A stretch of 12,055 bases of DNA from NCBI GenBank assembly GCA_037074765.1, contig JBAMDO010000493.1:1-12055 (forward strand), written 5' to 3'. Numbering within the stretch: position 1 is the stretch's first letter; each line of letters begins with the position of its first letter. A model generated the notes under the pieces. It saw only the letters and a list, made by a program, of their open reading frames with translations, ran no database searches and was not told where the DNA came from. This DNA is from Mansonella perstans (Eukaryota; Nematoda; Chromadorea; Rhabditida; Onchocercidae). The position numbers and the translations under genes are program-made. Shown here piece by piece: positions 1 through 8,292 of the stretch.

Positions 1-900
1 TTTTAATCGATTTATTTTCATCTTTCGTACAGTATTTATTTCCCAGGGGATTTATTCTCACATGTTTTTTCGCCAAATGGAAGCTTTTTCTCTTTCCGAT
101 ATGGCTATCGTTGTGTTTCTTTTTTTTAAAACGGGTACTTTGGAATTTATGAATGAACTTACGAGAATCATTCAAATCAATTTCTTTCTTAACTAGAATA
201 TATATTTGTAAAGCAGCTTCTACATAAAGCATTTCTAAGTCGAGATTCAGCTCCTATAAATATTAGCACCTGATTCAATCCTTATTTTCATCTGCTTCAT
301 TTATTTCTCATTTCTTATCTCGTCTTTCGCAAATTATTCATGAATAATCTGATCCAATTCTTTTGATTTCATCCATTCTTATGAACAATTTTACCAATTT
401 CGATAGATCATTCAAACATTCAACACATATCATTTATTTATTCATGAACAATTTGATCAAACTTCTTTAGCTTTTCTATTTTTCTTTCGTATTTGCACTA
501 TAACGTATTTGTTATCAATTGATCTTTGTATCACAATACTTCAATAGCAAGATTCTGTACAAGAATTATATTTACTTATTTATAGTATATTTCATTCTTG
601 CTTACATTTCATTTGTTTTACACTAATCTCTTCTTCAGTAATATAGTTTATCAGTAAAGCTAATAAGCCAAATGTAGTAAAAAGTTTTTTATAAAGCTAA
701 GCATGCATATATTTAAGTGTGTCATGATGATTTTTGATATAGAAATTGCATTTGCTGGAAAGTTATGTTGCAAAATAGCCAAGGAATAAAACAGAACGAG
801 ATTTTTCTTTTGCTATCAGACAAGTAATGCTCGTAATTAGCTAATTTTACATTTAGTAAATTATATATTACTCAATTTTTGTAATCATTGAGGTATACTT
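1..900. other. A+T-rich intergenic DNA, no supported gene
   Basis: No convincing coding signal is seen. Positions 337-466 hold three degenerate direct copies of a block resembling TTCATGAACAATTTGATCAA (about 337-360, 376-401 and 440-466). A + strand frame is open from the left edge to a stop at 194-196, but its length is about what chance gives at this composition, so it is not called a gene. Confidence 0.6.
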
Positions 901-1880
901 TATTTAAAGGTTGGTTTAGTTGACTTAATAGTTCAATGTTGACTTAATTGATCAGTGATTTAATTGGTTTAATGCTAATTTAAATGGCAGACTTTATTTA
1001 GTAAGTTGATTTTTTAATCGACTTAATGACTTTGCTTTTAACGTGCTATGGTCGTAAGCAAGACAAAGTAGTAATGCATACATTAAATTCCCATCGCTGT
1101 ATTCACCTATTGCTCTGCAGGGACGTGCCAAAAATCTGCTTCAAGCAACAGTGGCTGGAAATTCTGGCCAAACATTCTGTCACCCCAGACTCGGACAACC
1201 ACGCAGCTGAAATCCCGGGCTGAAGTATCCAGCGACCCCAAGAGCAACCTGAAATCATCAGGTCCCAACTCTCCTTTAACCCTCCTCTCTTCGCTAGAAT
1301 TTAATCCTTCATCATTCTAATATGACTCTCGTGCATTCAATTATCAACAGGTTACTAATGTTGTTGACAAAGAAAAGTGCATTCATATATTCAACGTTCT
1401 ATAATATTATATAAAGCATACAATTTAATTGATTTAATGATTCAATATTGATTTAATTGATTAATGGTTTAATTGATGAGTGATATAATTAATTATTGAT
1501 TCAATTGATTTAGTTCCTTAATGATTTAGTTGATTTAGTCTTAATTGATTTAATTAATTGGTAGATTTTTTTTTTATAAGTTGATTTTTTAATCGGTTTA
1601 ATAATTCAACATTGATTTAATTGGTTAATGGTTTTATTTATCAATGATTTAATTGATTAATGATTTAATCGATCAATTATGTAATTAATTATTGATTTAA
1701 TTCTTTTAATGCTGATTCAGTTGGTATGCTTTATTTTATACATTGATTTTTTAATCGACTTAATGATTTGATATTGATTTAATTGACTTAATGATTCAAT
1801 GTTGATTTAATTGATCGGTATTTAATTGATTAATGAGTTAATCGATTTAATTAAATCGACTTAAGTGATTAACTGATTTA
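901..1880. repeat. Degenerate A+T tandem array built on TTGATTTAAT units
   Basis: Short variants of TTGATTTAATTGATTAATG recur many times. A higher-order unit is visible. The block TTGATTTTTTAATCG followed by (A/G)(C/T)TTAAT occurs at 1006, 1581 and 1743, the last two 162 bp apart. Each is preceded by a T-rich TTTAT(T/A) stretch and, in two copies, by TTTAATGCT. The array is broken at about 1030-1440 by unrelated, GC-richer sequence (separate entry). It resembles a small satellite or minisatellite and shows no coding capacity. Confidence 0.8.
1030..1440. mobile_element. Putative insertion in the A+T array, with a GC-rich core
   Basis: The 160 bases at 1111-1270 are about 53% G+C by hand count, far above the rest of the window. 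The left junction ends in TTAATGA (1023-1029) and the block ends in TTAATGA (1434-1440). Reading directly from 1029 to 1441 restores a continuous array unit that matches the copies at 1581 and 1743 with few mismatches. This is the expected pattern of an insertion with a short target-site duplication. The caveat is that TTAATGA is itself common in the array. The core is open in more than one frame on each strand, including a minus-strand ATG-to-stop frame of 51 codons at 1103-1258. I recognise no protein family. Ends carry no clear terminal inverted repeat. It could be a fragment of a dispersed non-autonomous element or a captured gene fragment. Confidence 0.45.
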
Positions 1881-2660
1881 ATGCAGAGGTTTTGAGAAAA
1901 TCAGTAATATGCTAAAAGGTTCAAAAAAAATGGTATTTAAACAATTAAAAATTAAAGTATGTCGGCAAAATTTTGTTCACAACTGAGAAAACGAATGAAG
2001 TGAGGAAGCTATGAACACGCACTGATAATACTTACTGTTAACTAATTATTTGCTACTTAAACAATAATCAATATGTTTCGATAAATGATGAGCAAAGTAA
2101 TCGATAAAATTGTTCAGGGTCATTTTTCTTGTCCTTCTACCGGTAAATGTCAACAAATTCCTTTTTTTTTAGCTGTACTAAAAAAAATTTCTTGCTACAA
2201 CTGTATGAAAAGTGCACCGCTTACTTACATCGTTTGTATTTATTAAAATTAAAATTTTTTTTTCTACCCTTTGGCAATATGGCAATATATATGGCTATGA
2301 GCGCAAATTGTTATTTTTCTGTTTTTCGACTTTAATTCATATCTTTTAATTTTTGCTTTAAACGTCTTTGGTTATAGTTTGATTTTAAGCAATTAGATGA
2401 TCATTATAATTCTTAAATTTTAAGGTCAAAGACTATCGCAAGTTATTTGAAGTGATCGATTAATTATTTTAAAGTGATGTTTACTGAAAATTAAAACAAA
2501 ATGGCAATCTCATGAATTCATTCCTCACCTTGCAGCTATGAAATTACCATCAATTCTTTTTCTTCTGAAATTCTAATAATCCGAGTTTCTTTTTTTTTTT
2601 TTTTATCTCAGCGTTAAAACAACAGCTTGACATCTTAGGTAATCTTGCAGAGAAATTAGA
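1881..2660. other. A+T-rich intergenic DNA, nothing recognised
   Basis: This stretch has poly(T) and poly(A) runs and short chance open frames only. The 62-codon + strand frame at 2147-2335 is rich in Phe, Leu and Lys from homopolymer runs and is not credible as a gene. Confidence 0.6.
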
Positions 2661-2858
2661 TGGATTGTTGTTTTTTTGGTAGGTATGGATTTCTGGATTG
2701 TTTTTTTTTTTTTGTAATTGGTAAGTCTGGATTTCTGAATTATTTTTTTTGATAATTGGTAAGCTTAGATTTCTTTATTATTTCTTTTTTTTTGTAAGTC
2801 TGGTTTCCTGAATTGTTTTTTTTTTTGGTAAACGATAAGTCTCGATTTCTGGATTGTC
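2661..2858. repeat. Five-copy 35-42 bp tandem repeat with poly(T) tracts
   Basis: The block GGATTTCTGGATTG or a variant recurs at about 2687, 2729, 2767, 2802 and 2843, giving spacings of 42, 38, 35 and 41. Each copy is followed by a T tract of variable length and a GTAA(G) element such as GGTAAGTCTGG. Length differences between copies lie mostly in the T tract, which suggests replication slippage. Confidence 0.75.
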
Positions 2859-3375
2859 CATCGTTAAAAGTTACATTCGATTTTCATCTGAATTAAAAAT
2901 ATTAAATATTTCAATGTTGGAATTTTTTATTTATCTGTAAATCTGGTTTTCTTCTTTAATGATCTCGTATTTCTTCCATTAAAATTTAAATTAAAAAATC
3001 TTCTGCAAAATTTTTTTGAAGATTAAGATTGCTAAAGTCGTTTTGTATGACTGGGATTTAAAAAATTTTCATTTTAAAATTATCCCTACGGCAAATGAAA
3101 ATATTTTATTGATAAAAAATTAAATTCTTTTTTTTTGATTACTTTTAACCATCTAATTCACCAAGCAGCAAATGAGGAATATCAAACATGAATTATCAAC
3201 ACAATAACAATTTAAATGTTATAGAGATTTCACACTACAAATAATAGGTCGTTAAATTTTCAAAAGTATCAAGCAGAATTTGAGAAAAGAAGAATTGTGA
3301 TAAAAAAGCACGACAATATTTTCGAATTTTTTCCAACAAAAATTTTCAATCTACTTTCTAGAGATTGCTTTCTAC
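2859..3375. other. A+T-rich intergenic DNA, nothing recognised
   Basis: Homopolymer-rich sequence without a coding frame, RNA gene or repeat that I can support. Confidence 0.6.
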
Positions 3376-3430
3376 TAGCAGTAGCAGTAGCAATGGCAAT
3401 AGTAGTAGTAGTAGTAGTAGTAGTAGTAGC
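3376..3430. repeat. AGT/AGC trinucleotide microsatellite
   Basis: The tract begins as (TAGCAG) units, passes through CAATGGCAAT, and continues as an uninterrupted run of AGT triplets, ending in AGCAAG. It is a compound, partly degenerate triplet repeat with no coding context. Confidence 0.9.
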
Positions 3431-4267
3431 AAGTTTAAAAAAATAAAAAAATAAAAATTTTTTGAAATGTATTAGATTATTTTTTGATCATCTTCTTTCT
3501 GTCAACAAATAATCAGAATAAATTATCAAATCATTTATTTATTTTTTCTATTAATTTTACTCAGTGAAATTATTGCAATAAAAAAATGTCAAAAGTCAAT
3601 TTACCGAAAAAAACAAGTTGCCCAAAAAAAACGAACTATTTTCATTTTTCCATTTTTTTCATCCTCTTTTTTCTAAACTTATTCACATATCATTTCAATA
3701 AATTTATAAATCAATTAAAAACTTTTTGCATTGTACAAGAAAAAAAATTTCACTTTTTTTTGAAATGGAAAAATAAAAAAAAACAACCAGTTGGGGTTTT
3801 TTTTATCAACAGTAAGTGCAAAAACAAAATTTTGTGTATAACTGAATTTTTTTTTAATCTCACAACAAATTCTTCCATTTGAACTGAGCAGTAACATTGC
3901 TACAATTTTCAGAATTAAAGTGCATCATCCTTTGAATGTGTGTGATTTAAGAAATTTTCCATTCAATATATTTTCATCGTTCAATTTCATGCAATTAAAT
4001 TATGGCCACAATCATTGAAAAAATGTTACAAACATTTTTTGGAAAAAAAATGAAATAAAAACTTACGGATGTTTTTTAAAATTCAAAAATTTTTCGAAAC
4101 TTTTTTCTCTCAATTTTCAACGAATTTTTCTTTTTGTTAATAAATAATGAAAAAATACAAATAGCTTGAAAAGCATTAAAAACAACTTTAAAGTTTGATA
4201 ATGATAATTACAGATATTAGTAAAGTTTAAAATTGGAATACTGTAACTGTGGGGATGCAAGAATGAA
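3431..4267. other. A+T-rich intergenic DNA, nothing recognised
   Basis: Many A and T homopolymers. The overlapping open frames near 3586-3897 on both strands translate mostly to Lys, Phe and Asn from those runs and overlap each other, so neither is supported as a gene. Confidence 0.6.
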
Positions 4268-4352
4268 TTTTACATGCTGTTTTTTTTTTATACAGTAATC
4301 ATCACCTCATCTTATGATGGTTACTGTGTAAATGTAATTTTATGGTGTAAAA
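4268..4352. ncRNA. Imperfect 85-nt hairpin, pre-miRNA-like
   Basis: Positions 4292-4304 pair with 4315-4327 along 13 bp with a single T-G wobble. Pairing continues outward to about 4287 and 4332, with one more wobble, around a 10-nt terminal loop (4305-4314). After an internal loop, TTTTACAT (4268-4275) pairs with GTGTAAAA (4345-4352). Overall length, small loop and interrupted stem resemble a miRNA precursor, but I recognise no known miRNA. A relic of a palindromic transposable element is an equally good reading. Strand cannot be assigned. Confidence 0.3.
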
Positions 4353-5068
4353 ATAATAGCAAAATTATTCACAACAATTATTGTAATTGCAGAGTTCAAG
4401 CAAAATTCCAGAGGGCCAATAAAGTGATTGCTTAATTGCAAATTTTCCAAAGATTAAATGCGACAATTTTTTCCACTGCTGGTTAAATAAGTTCTACTTG
4501 AGTCGTAATTAATGTTAATTGGCAAATTAATGCTATTAATTAGCATTTATTAATTATGGTGGAGAAACTTAGAAACAAAAAAGAAAGTAATAAAATTTTA
4601 CTACTGCAACAGTTAAAACAATTTTTGAAAACTAATTGTTGAAATAATGAATTAAATTGTTTTAATCCAATGTTTCGTTTTAAAATTTATATCGACCAAT
4701 TCATTATTAACTTTTCTAACTATAATAATTAAAATAATTTCAAATAGATTTGTATAGTAGTTTTTTTCTGCTTGGTAATATTTGTCACTACGAAGATGCT
4801 AATATCACAAAGAAAAAAACAAAAATTCTCTTCAAAATTTACACCCAAAAAATAAAAAAAAAAAAAGTCGAAATAGATTAATAAATTGTCGTTTCAAAAA
4901 AAACAAAGAGCGATAAGTTTGATAATTAATTTTGAAATTTTTTTTTTCTTTTCAGTGACATAAATCATACTTTTTTCATTTTCTCCAATTCAACAATTAA
5001 TATTTCTAACTTTTTTGCACAACAATTATAAAAACCTATTAAATGATTTTTGCAAGCAATACTACGGA
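4353..5068. other. A+T-rich intergenic DNA with a small palindrome
   Basis: AATGCTA (4529-4535) and TAGCATT (4541-4547) form a 7-bp inverted repeat with a 5-nt loop inside a TTAATTAAT-rich patch. Nothing else is recognised. Confidence 0.55.
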
Positions 5069-5162
5069 TGTGTGTGTTATGTGCGTGTGTGTGTGCGTAT
5101 GTGTGTGTGTGTGTCTATATTTGTATGTGTATATGTGTGTTTGTGTATGTCTGTGCATATGT
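5069..5162. repeat. TG-rich dinucleotide microsatellite
   Basis: A long imperfect (TG)n tract with interruptions such as TGTTATGTGCG, TCTATAT and TATATG. The + strand frame through it encodes runs of Cys and Val alternation, which is an artefact of the repeat. Confidence 0.92.
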
Positions 5163-5779
5163 AATGAAATGATGATAAATTATCTGCAATATTTAAATGT
5201 TCTGTTGTTTTTTTTTTTTGTTTTAAAACAATTTGAAATTTATGAAGCACTTGTTACATCTTTCAAACAACATGCCTTAAGTAACATTTTTTCAAATGAA
5301 AGAATAAAACATTTAAATGCCACTTATTTTGTGTGACCTGATAAATAATGTTGACTTCTAATTGATCTGATAAGATTGAACTGTACAATCGTATCCCAAA
5401 TGACATGAACAGAAATGAGGTTAAATTTGAAGGAAATTATCAGGAAGCAATTCTTAAAGAATATTTTTCAACAAAGCAAATTTTTTCCAACTCATAAATT
5501 TCATCTATTGTTTAGTAAAATCGTTTGTTAAATGTTGTAATTCTTTGTCACCCGATATACGAATGATGACCAATAAACGATGGAATAAATTTGACCGATG
5601 AAAAACCATTTTTGTTAGAGCAAAAAAAAATGAAAAAAGTTATAATGAGATAAAAGAAAAAAATGAGAATAAGAAGAACTAAATTTTTTTTTTATTTTGG
5701 AAAAGATTCAATCGTCAAAATTTATTTCAAAGTGAAAAAGAAGTTTGGAACAATTTTAAGATTTTTTTAATTGTTAAAA
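5163..5779. other. A+T-rich intergenic DNA, nothing recognised
   Basis: No coding frame, RNA gene or repeat is supported here, apart from short poly(A)/poly(T) runs. Confidence 0.6.
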
Positions 5780-6004
5780 TTTCATCCTTTTCAACAACAA
5801 ATATTCTGAACCAAAGAAATCAAAAACAATAACGGTGAATAATTAATTAATCATTTGTGAAATGGTTGAAAGGAAATTTCAAATTTCATTTAAAACCATC
5901 CTTAAGAATATAATTATCACTTGTTAAATTTCCTAAAATTTACCAGCAATATTAATTAATTAATTTTTAAATTATCAGCATATTTGTAGTTCGAAAGGAT
6001 GAAA
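5780..6004. mobile_element. MITE-like element with 31-bp inverted ends, copy 1
   Basis: The left end (5780-5810, beginning TTTCATCCTTTTCAAC) matches the reverse complement of the right end (5974-6004, beginning TTTCATCCTTTCGAAC) at 26 of 31 positions by hand alignment. Inside lies a second inverted pair, ATGGTT (5862-5867) and AACCAT (5894-5899). The element is about 225 bp, A+T-rich and has no open frame, as expected of a non-autonomous DNA element. A 20-nt string, TGAAAGGAAATTTCAAATTT, occurs exactly at 5867-5886 and 6000-6019. I cannot assign a superfamily, and no target duplication is clear. Confidence 0.55.
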
Positions 6005-6061
6005 GGAAATTTCAAATTTAATTAATTTTAAATTTAATTTTAATATTTTTCTATTTGCTGA

Positions 6062-6268
6062 AATTCCGTCCTTTCCAAATACAATCATCCTGAACTAAAG
6101 AAATGAAACAAAAACAATAGTGGTAATTAATTAATTAATCAATTGTGAAATGGTCAAAGAAAATTTCAAATTTCATTTAAAACCATCCATAACAGTATAA
6201 TTATTACTTGTTAAATTTCCTGAAATTTCCCATTAATATTAATTAATTAATTGTAAAAGGATGACAGA
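6062..6268. mobile_element. MITE-like element, diverged copy 2
   Basis: This block is a diverged direct duplicate of copy 1. Shared landmarks include CTGAAC(C/T)AAAGAAAT (offset 284), TTTCATTTAAAACCATCC (offset 287) and TTGTTAAATTTCCT (offset 287). Towards the end the offset falls to 262, so copy 2 lacks about 25 bp that copy 1 carries before its right arm. Its inverted ends (TTCCGTCCTTT on the left, GGATGACA on the right) are more eroded than those of copy 1. Confidence 0.5.
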
Positions 6269-6750
6269 AATTTTCAAAGATAAAGATTTAGCTACTGTAA
6301 ATACAATCAATTTTTTTTTGGATAGAATCGTTTCCTAATCGCTTTTATGAAATTAAAAGAAAAATTTTATTGCCTAGATTTCATTTACAATTTGGAGAGA
6401 GGTTGAGAAAGAAAACGAGAGAGAGAGGAAGATGAATGTGAAGGCATAAAAATTTTCTGTAATAAAAGTTTTTTGAAATTTCAATTATTTTCCATAAAAT
6501 GAACTTATGCGAAATACTTTTATTTCGTAAACTTACTTAAAGAAGAGACTAGAAGATCATTTTGCCATGTGTGGTAAATTTCATTATTATTATTAATCAT
6601 CATCCTTATCACATCATTCTTTTCAATCAGATTTTGCATCCGGAATTGATTTCATTTAAATTAATGATTTCATAAAAAGCATACAATTCCATTTCTTATA
6701 GCTCTTTCTCAGTAACAGTTTAAAGTTTAAGTTTTATGTAAAAAAAATTA
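6269..6750. other. Intergenic DNA with a GA-rich patch
   Basis: Positions 6394-6432 form a purine-only or nearly purine-only stretch with GAGAGAGA runs. Otherwise this is A+T-rich sequence with no gene seen. Confidence 0.55.
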
Positions 6751-6835
6751 AAGGACATTTGATTGGTTTAAAAAGAAATAAAAGGTATTTGATTGGTTCA
6801 AAAAAAAAAATTAAGAGGTATTTGATTGGTTAAAA
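6751..6835. repeat. Three-copy repeat carrying inverted CCAAT boxes
   Basis: The block A(A/G)AGG(A/T)(C/A)?TTTGATTGGTT followed by an A tract occurs three times, with ATTGGTT starting at 6762, 6792 and 6825 (spacings 30 and 33). ATTGG is the complement of CCAAT, the NF-Y site. The array lies about 1.3 kb upstream of the collagen TATA box. Whether it is regulatory or just a minisatellite cannot be told from sequence alone. Confidence 0.55.
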
Positions 6836-7617
6836 AAAATAAAAATAAATGACGCTAGCAATGTGTGCAAATGACATGACGTTTATAATTTTAAAATTGT
6901 TGGCGAGAAAGACGACAACAAAAACACTGAAAATATCGATTATTAAAATTAACCTTTTGAACTCTTTTTGGGATGAATTAATTTAAATTATTCAAAAAAA
7001 AATTACTTGTCAAATTTCAATTATTTGCTTATGGCATGATAGGACGAATACGAAAGATAAAAAAAAGAAAAAAAGAAACTGCAGTCTGTTTGATTTACCG
7101 ATAATAATAAATGTTTATTCGAGTTGTAATACTTTGTTCCTTTGTATTCAACAATAGTAAGAAGAAGAAAATTGCAAAACACACAATTAAATTAAGGAGT
7201 AATAAAATAAATTAATTACACGATAATAAATAGACAAAAGGATCAATTTTAACTAACAATAAAAACTTTGTAGTTTTCTTCCACTGCGATTGTCTTGACC
7301 TTTGTGTTGCTTTCTTAAATACAATTCGTAATAAGTCATTAACATCCTTTGAAAAGTTCAGTTGAGGTAATGCTTGTATTGAGGAAAGAAAAGGTCAGCA
7401 AGAGAATAATAAAGCTGTGATCGTATTAGTGTGATGGCAGTGGATAAACAAATCATCTAATGTATGTTTGATTGCAAAAAAATGTGTTCCATATATATCC
7501 AAAAATTAGAGACTCTCTGATAAACTTTCTCTGATTATCATGCAAGATTAAGCTGATCATTTGCATAACATACGTTATTCTTATCAAAAGTTTCTACCAA
7601 AATCTCACTTGTGATGT
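6836..7617. other. Intergenic DNA, possible distal upstream region
   Basis: The sequence is slightly less A+T-biased at about 6850-6920 (it contains TGACATGACGTT) and at about 7265-7450. A minus-strand frame is open at 7215-7394 without an ATG. Its length is near chance expectation and it has no clear splice sites, so it is not called. Confidence 0.5.
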
Positions 7618-7641
7618 CATCATCATCATCATCATCATCAT
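7618..7641. repeat. (CAT)8 trinucleotide microsatellite
   Basis: Eight uninterrupted CAT triplets. No coding frame contains it. Confidence 0.95.
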
Positions 7642-8016
7642 TGTGTTAGCCTCATAACTTTCTTATCGCAATAAAAATTTCATCACTCAGACCCAATAAT
7701 TATAATTTCAATTATTCGATATAAAAATTGTAGTTTGCAAATTAGCTGACATGATCTATTATCATCCCAGTTCTTTTTAATTAATGAAGTATGGAATGCG
7801 ATAATTGAAAGTAAGAAAGTGGCACTGACTTTTTTTTTTGGTAAAAAGTTTACTCACTCTATAGGAATTTGAATGTGTAAGAAAATACAGTAAACAAAAG
7901 TGTTTTTAAAAAAAAAGAAAAAACCAATTTTTTCTTCAGGAATAAAAAGGATAAAGAAAAAGCGGAAAAAAGGAAACGAAAAAAATCTTAAATGGATGTC
8001 CTTTTCTTTCCGGTAC

Positions 8017-8026
8017 GATAAGATAA
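8017..8026 (+). promoter_or_regulatory. Tandem GATA-factor site
   Basis: GATAAGATAA contains two overlapping GATAA cores about 115 bp upstream of the collagen TATA box, and a further GGATAA lies at 7949-7954. Hypodermal GATA factors (ELT-1, ELT-3) drive many cuticle collagen genes in Caenorhabditis. That this site acts the same way is inference. Confidence 0.5.
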
Positions 8027-8138
8027 ACCTGTATTTGTTAACTCCGCCTAGTCATTCTTGTATTTTGCGTACTTTATTTTCTGAAATCAGGAATGTCTCT
8101 TTGTAAAATGTTCTAACGAAGAAAAAAAAAAACTTCTC

Positions 8139-8146
8139 TATAAATA
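8139..8146 (+). promoter_or_regulatory. TATA box of the collagen gene
   Basis: TATAAATA, within CTCTATAAATAG, is a full consensus TATA box 154 bp upstream of the collagen ATG. Its distance of 31 bp to the adenine of the downstream initiator-like element is the expected TATA-to-start spacing. Confidence 0.75.
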
Positions 8147-8167
8147 GTTGAAAAAATTTTTGTTGCA

Positions 8168-8173
8168 TCAGTG
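8168..8173 (+). promoter_or_regulatory. Initiator-like element, probable transcription start
   Basis: TCAGTG places a putative +1 adenine at 8170, 31 bp after the first base of the TATA box. It matches TCAGT of the common initiator, although the final position is not a pyrimidine. The implied 5' leader runs from 8170 to 8292 and contains no ATG. Confidence 0.5.
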
Positions 8174-8182
8174 TGTTCTTTA

Positions 8183-8183
8183 G
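8183..8183 (+). other. Possible spliced-leader acceptor
   Basis: GTTCTTTAG ends at 8183 and is the only pyrimidine-led AG between the putative start and the collagen ATG. Many nematode collagen mRNAs are trans-spliced. If transcription really begins near 8170 the outron would be only about 13 nt, which argues against use of this site, so either the start lies further upstream or this mRNA is not trans-spliced here. Confidence 0.25.
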
Positions 8184-8191
8184 GTGTAGTA

Positions 8192-8224
8192 GTAACAACA
8201 ACAACAGCAGCAGTAGTAGTAGTA
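8192..8224 (+). repeat. Compound triplet repeat in the 5' leader
   Basis: The leader contains (AAC)n, then (AGC)n, then (AGT)n in direct succession, in a region free of ATG codons. Confidence 0.85.
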
Positions 8225-8251
8225 AACCGAGAAAAAAAGTAAAATACTCCA

Positions 8252-8266
8252 CTGATCTGATCTGAT
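8252..8266 (+). repeat. Three tandem CTGAT units just before the start codon
   Basis: CTGAT is repeated three times head to tail, 27 bp upstream of the collagen ATG, within the predicted 5' untranslated region. Confidence 0.8.
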
Positions 8267-8292
8267 CATATTCAATTCATCATCGATCACGG

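Noticed and set aside
2..196. Plus-strand frame open from the left edge to a stop at 194-196, with ATG at 62
   Set aside because: At roughly 25% G+C about one codon in eleven is a stop. Several open runs of this length are therefore expected by chance on both strands of a 12-kb window. No domain or splice signal supports it.
3586..3897. Overlapping open frames on both strands (98 and 60 codons)
   Set aside because: Their composition is dominated by Lys, Phe and Asn from homopolymer runs, and they overlap each other.
5043..5336. 97-codon frame with Cys-Val repeats
   Set aside because: The Cys-Val run is the translation of the TG microsatellite.
7212..7394. Minus-strand open stretch of 60 codons without ATG in a slightly GC-richer patch
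   Set aside because: The length is near chance expectation, no convincing acceptor or donor bounds it, and the translation matches nothing I recognise.
8052..8252. Minus-strand 66-codon frame with a poly-Leu run
   Set aside because: The Leu run is the reverse complement of the AAC/AGC/AGT triplet repeat, and it lies over the collagen promoter and leader.
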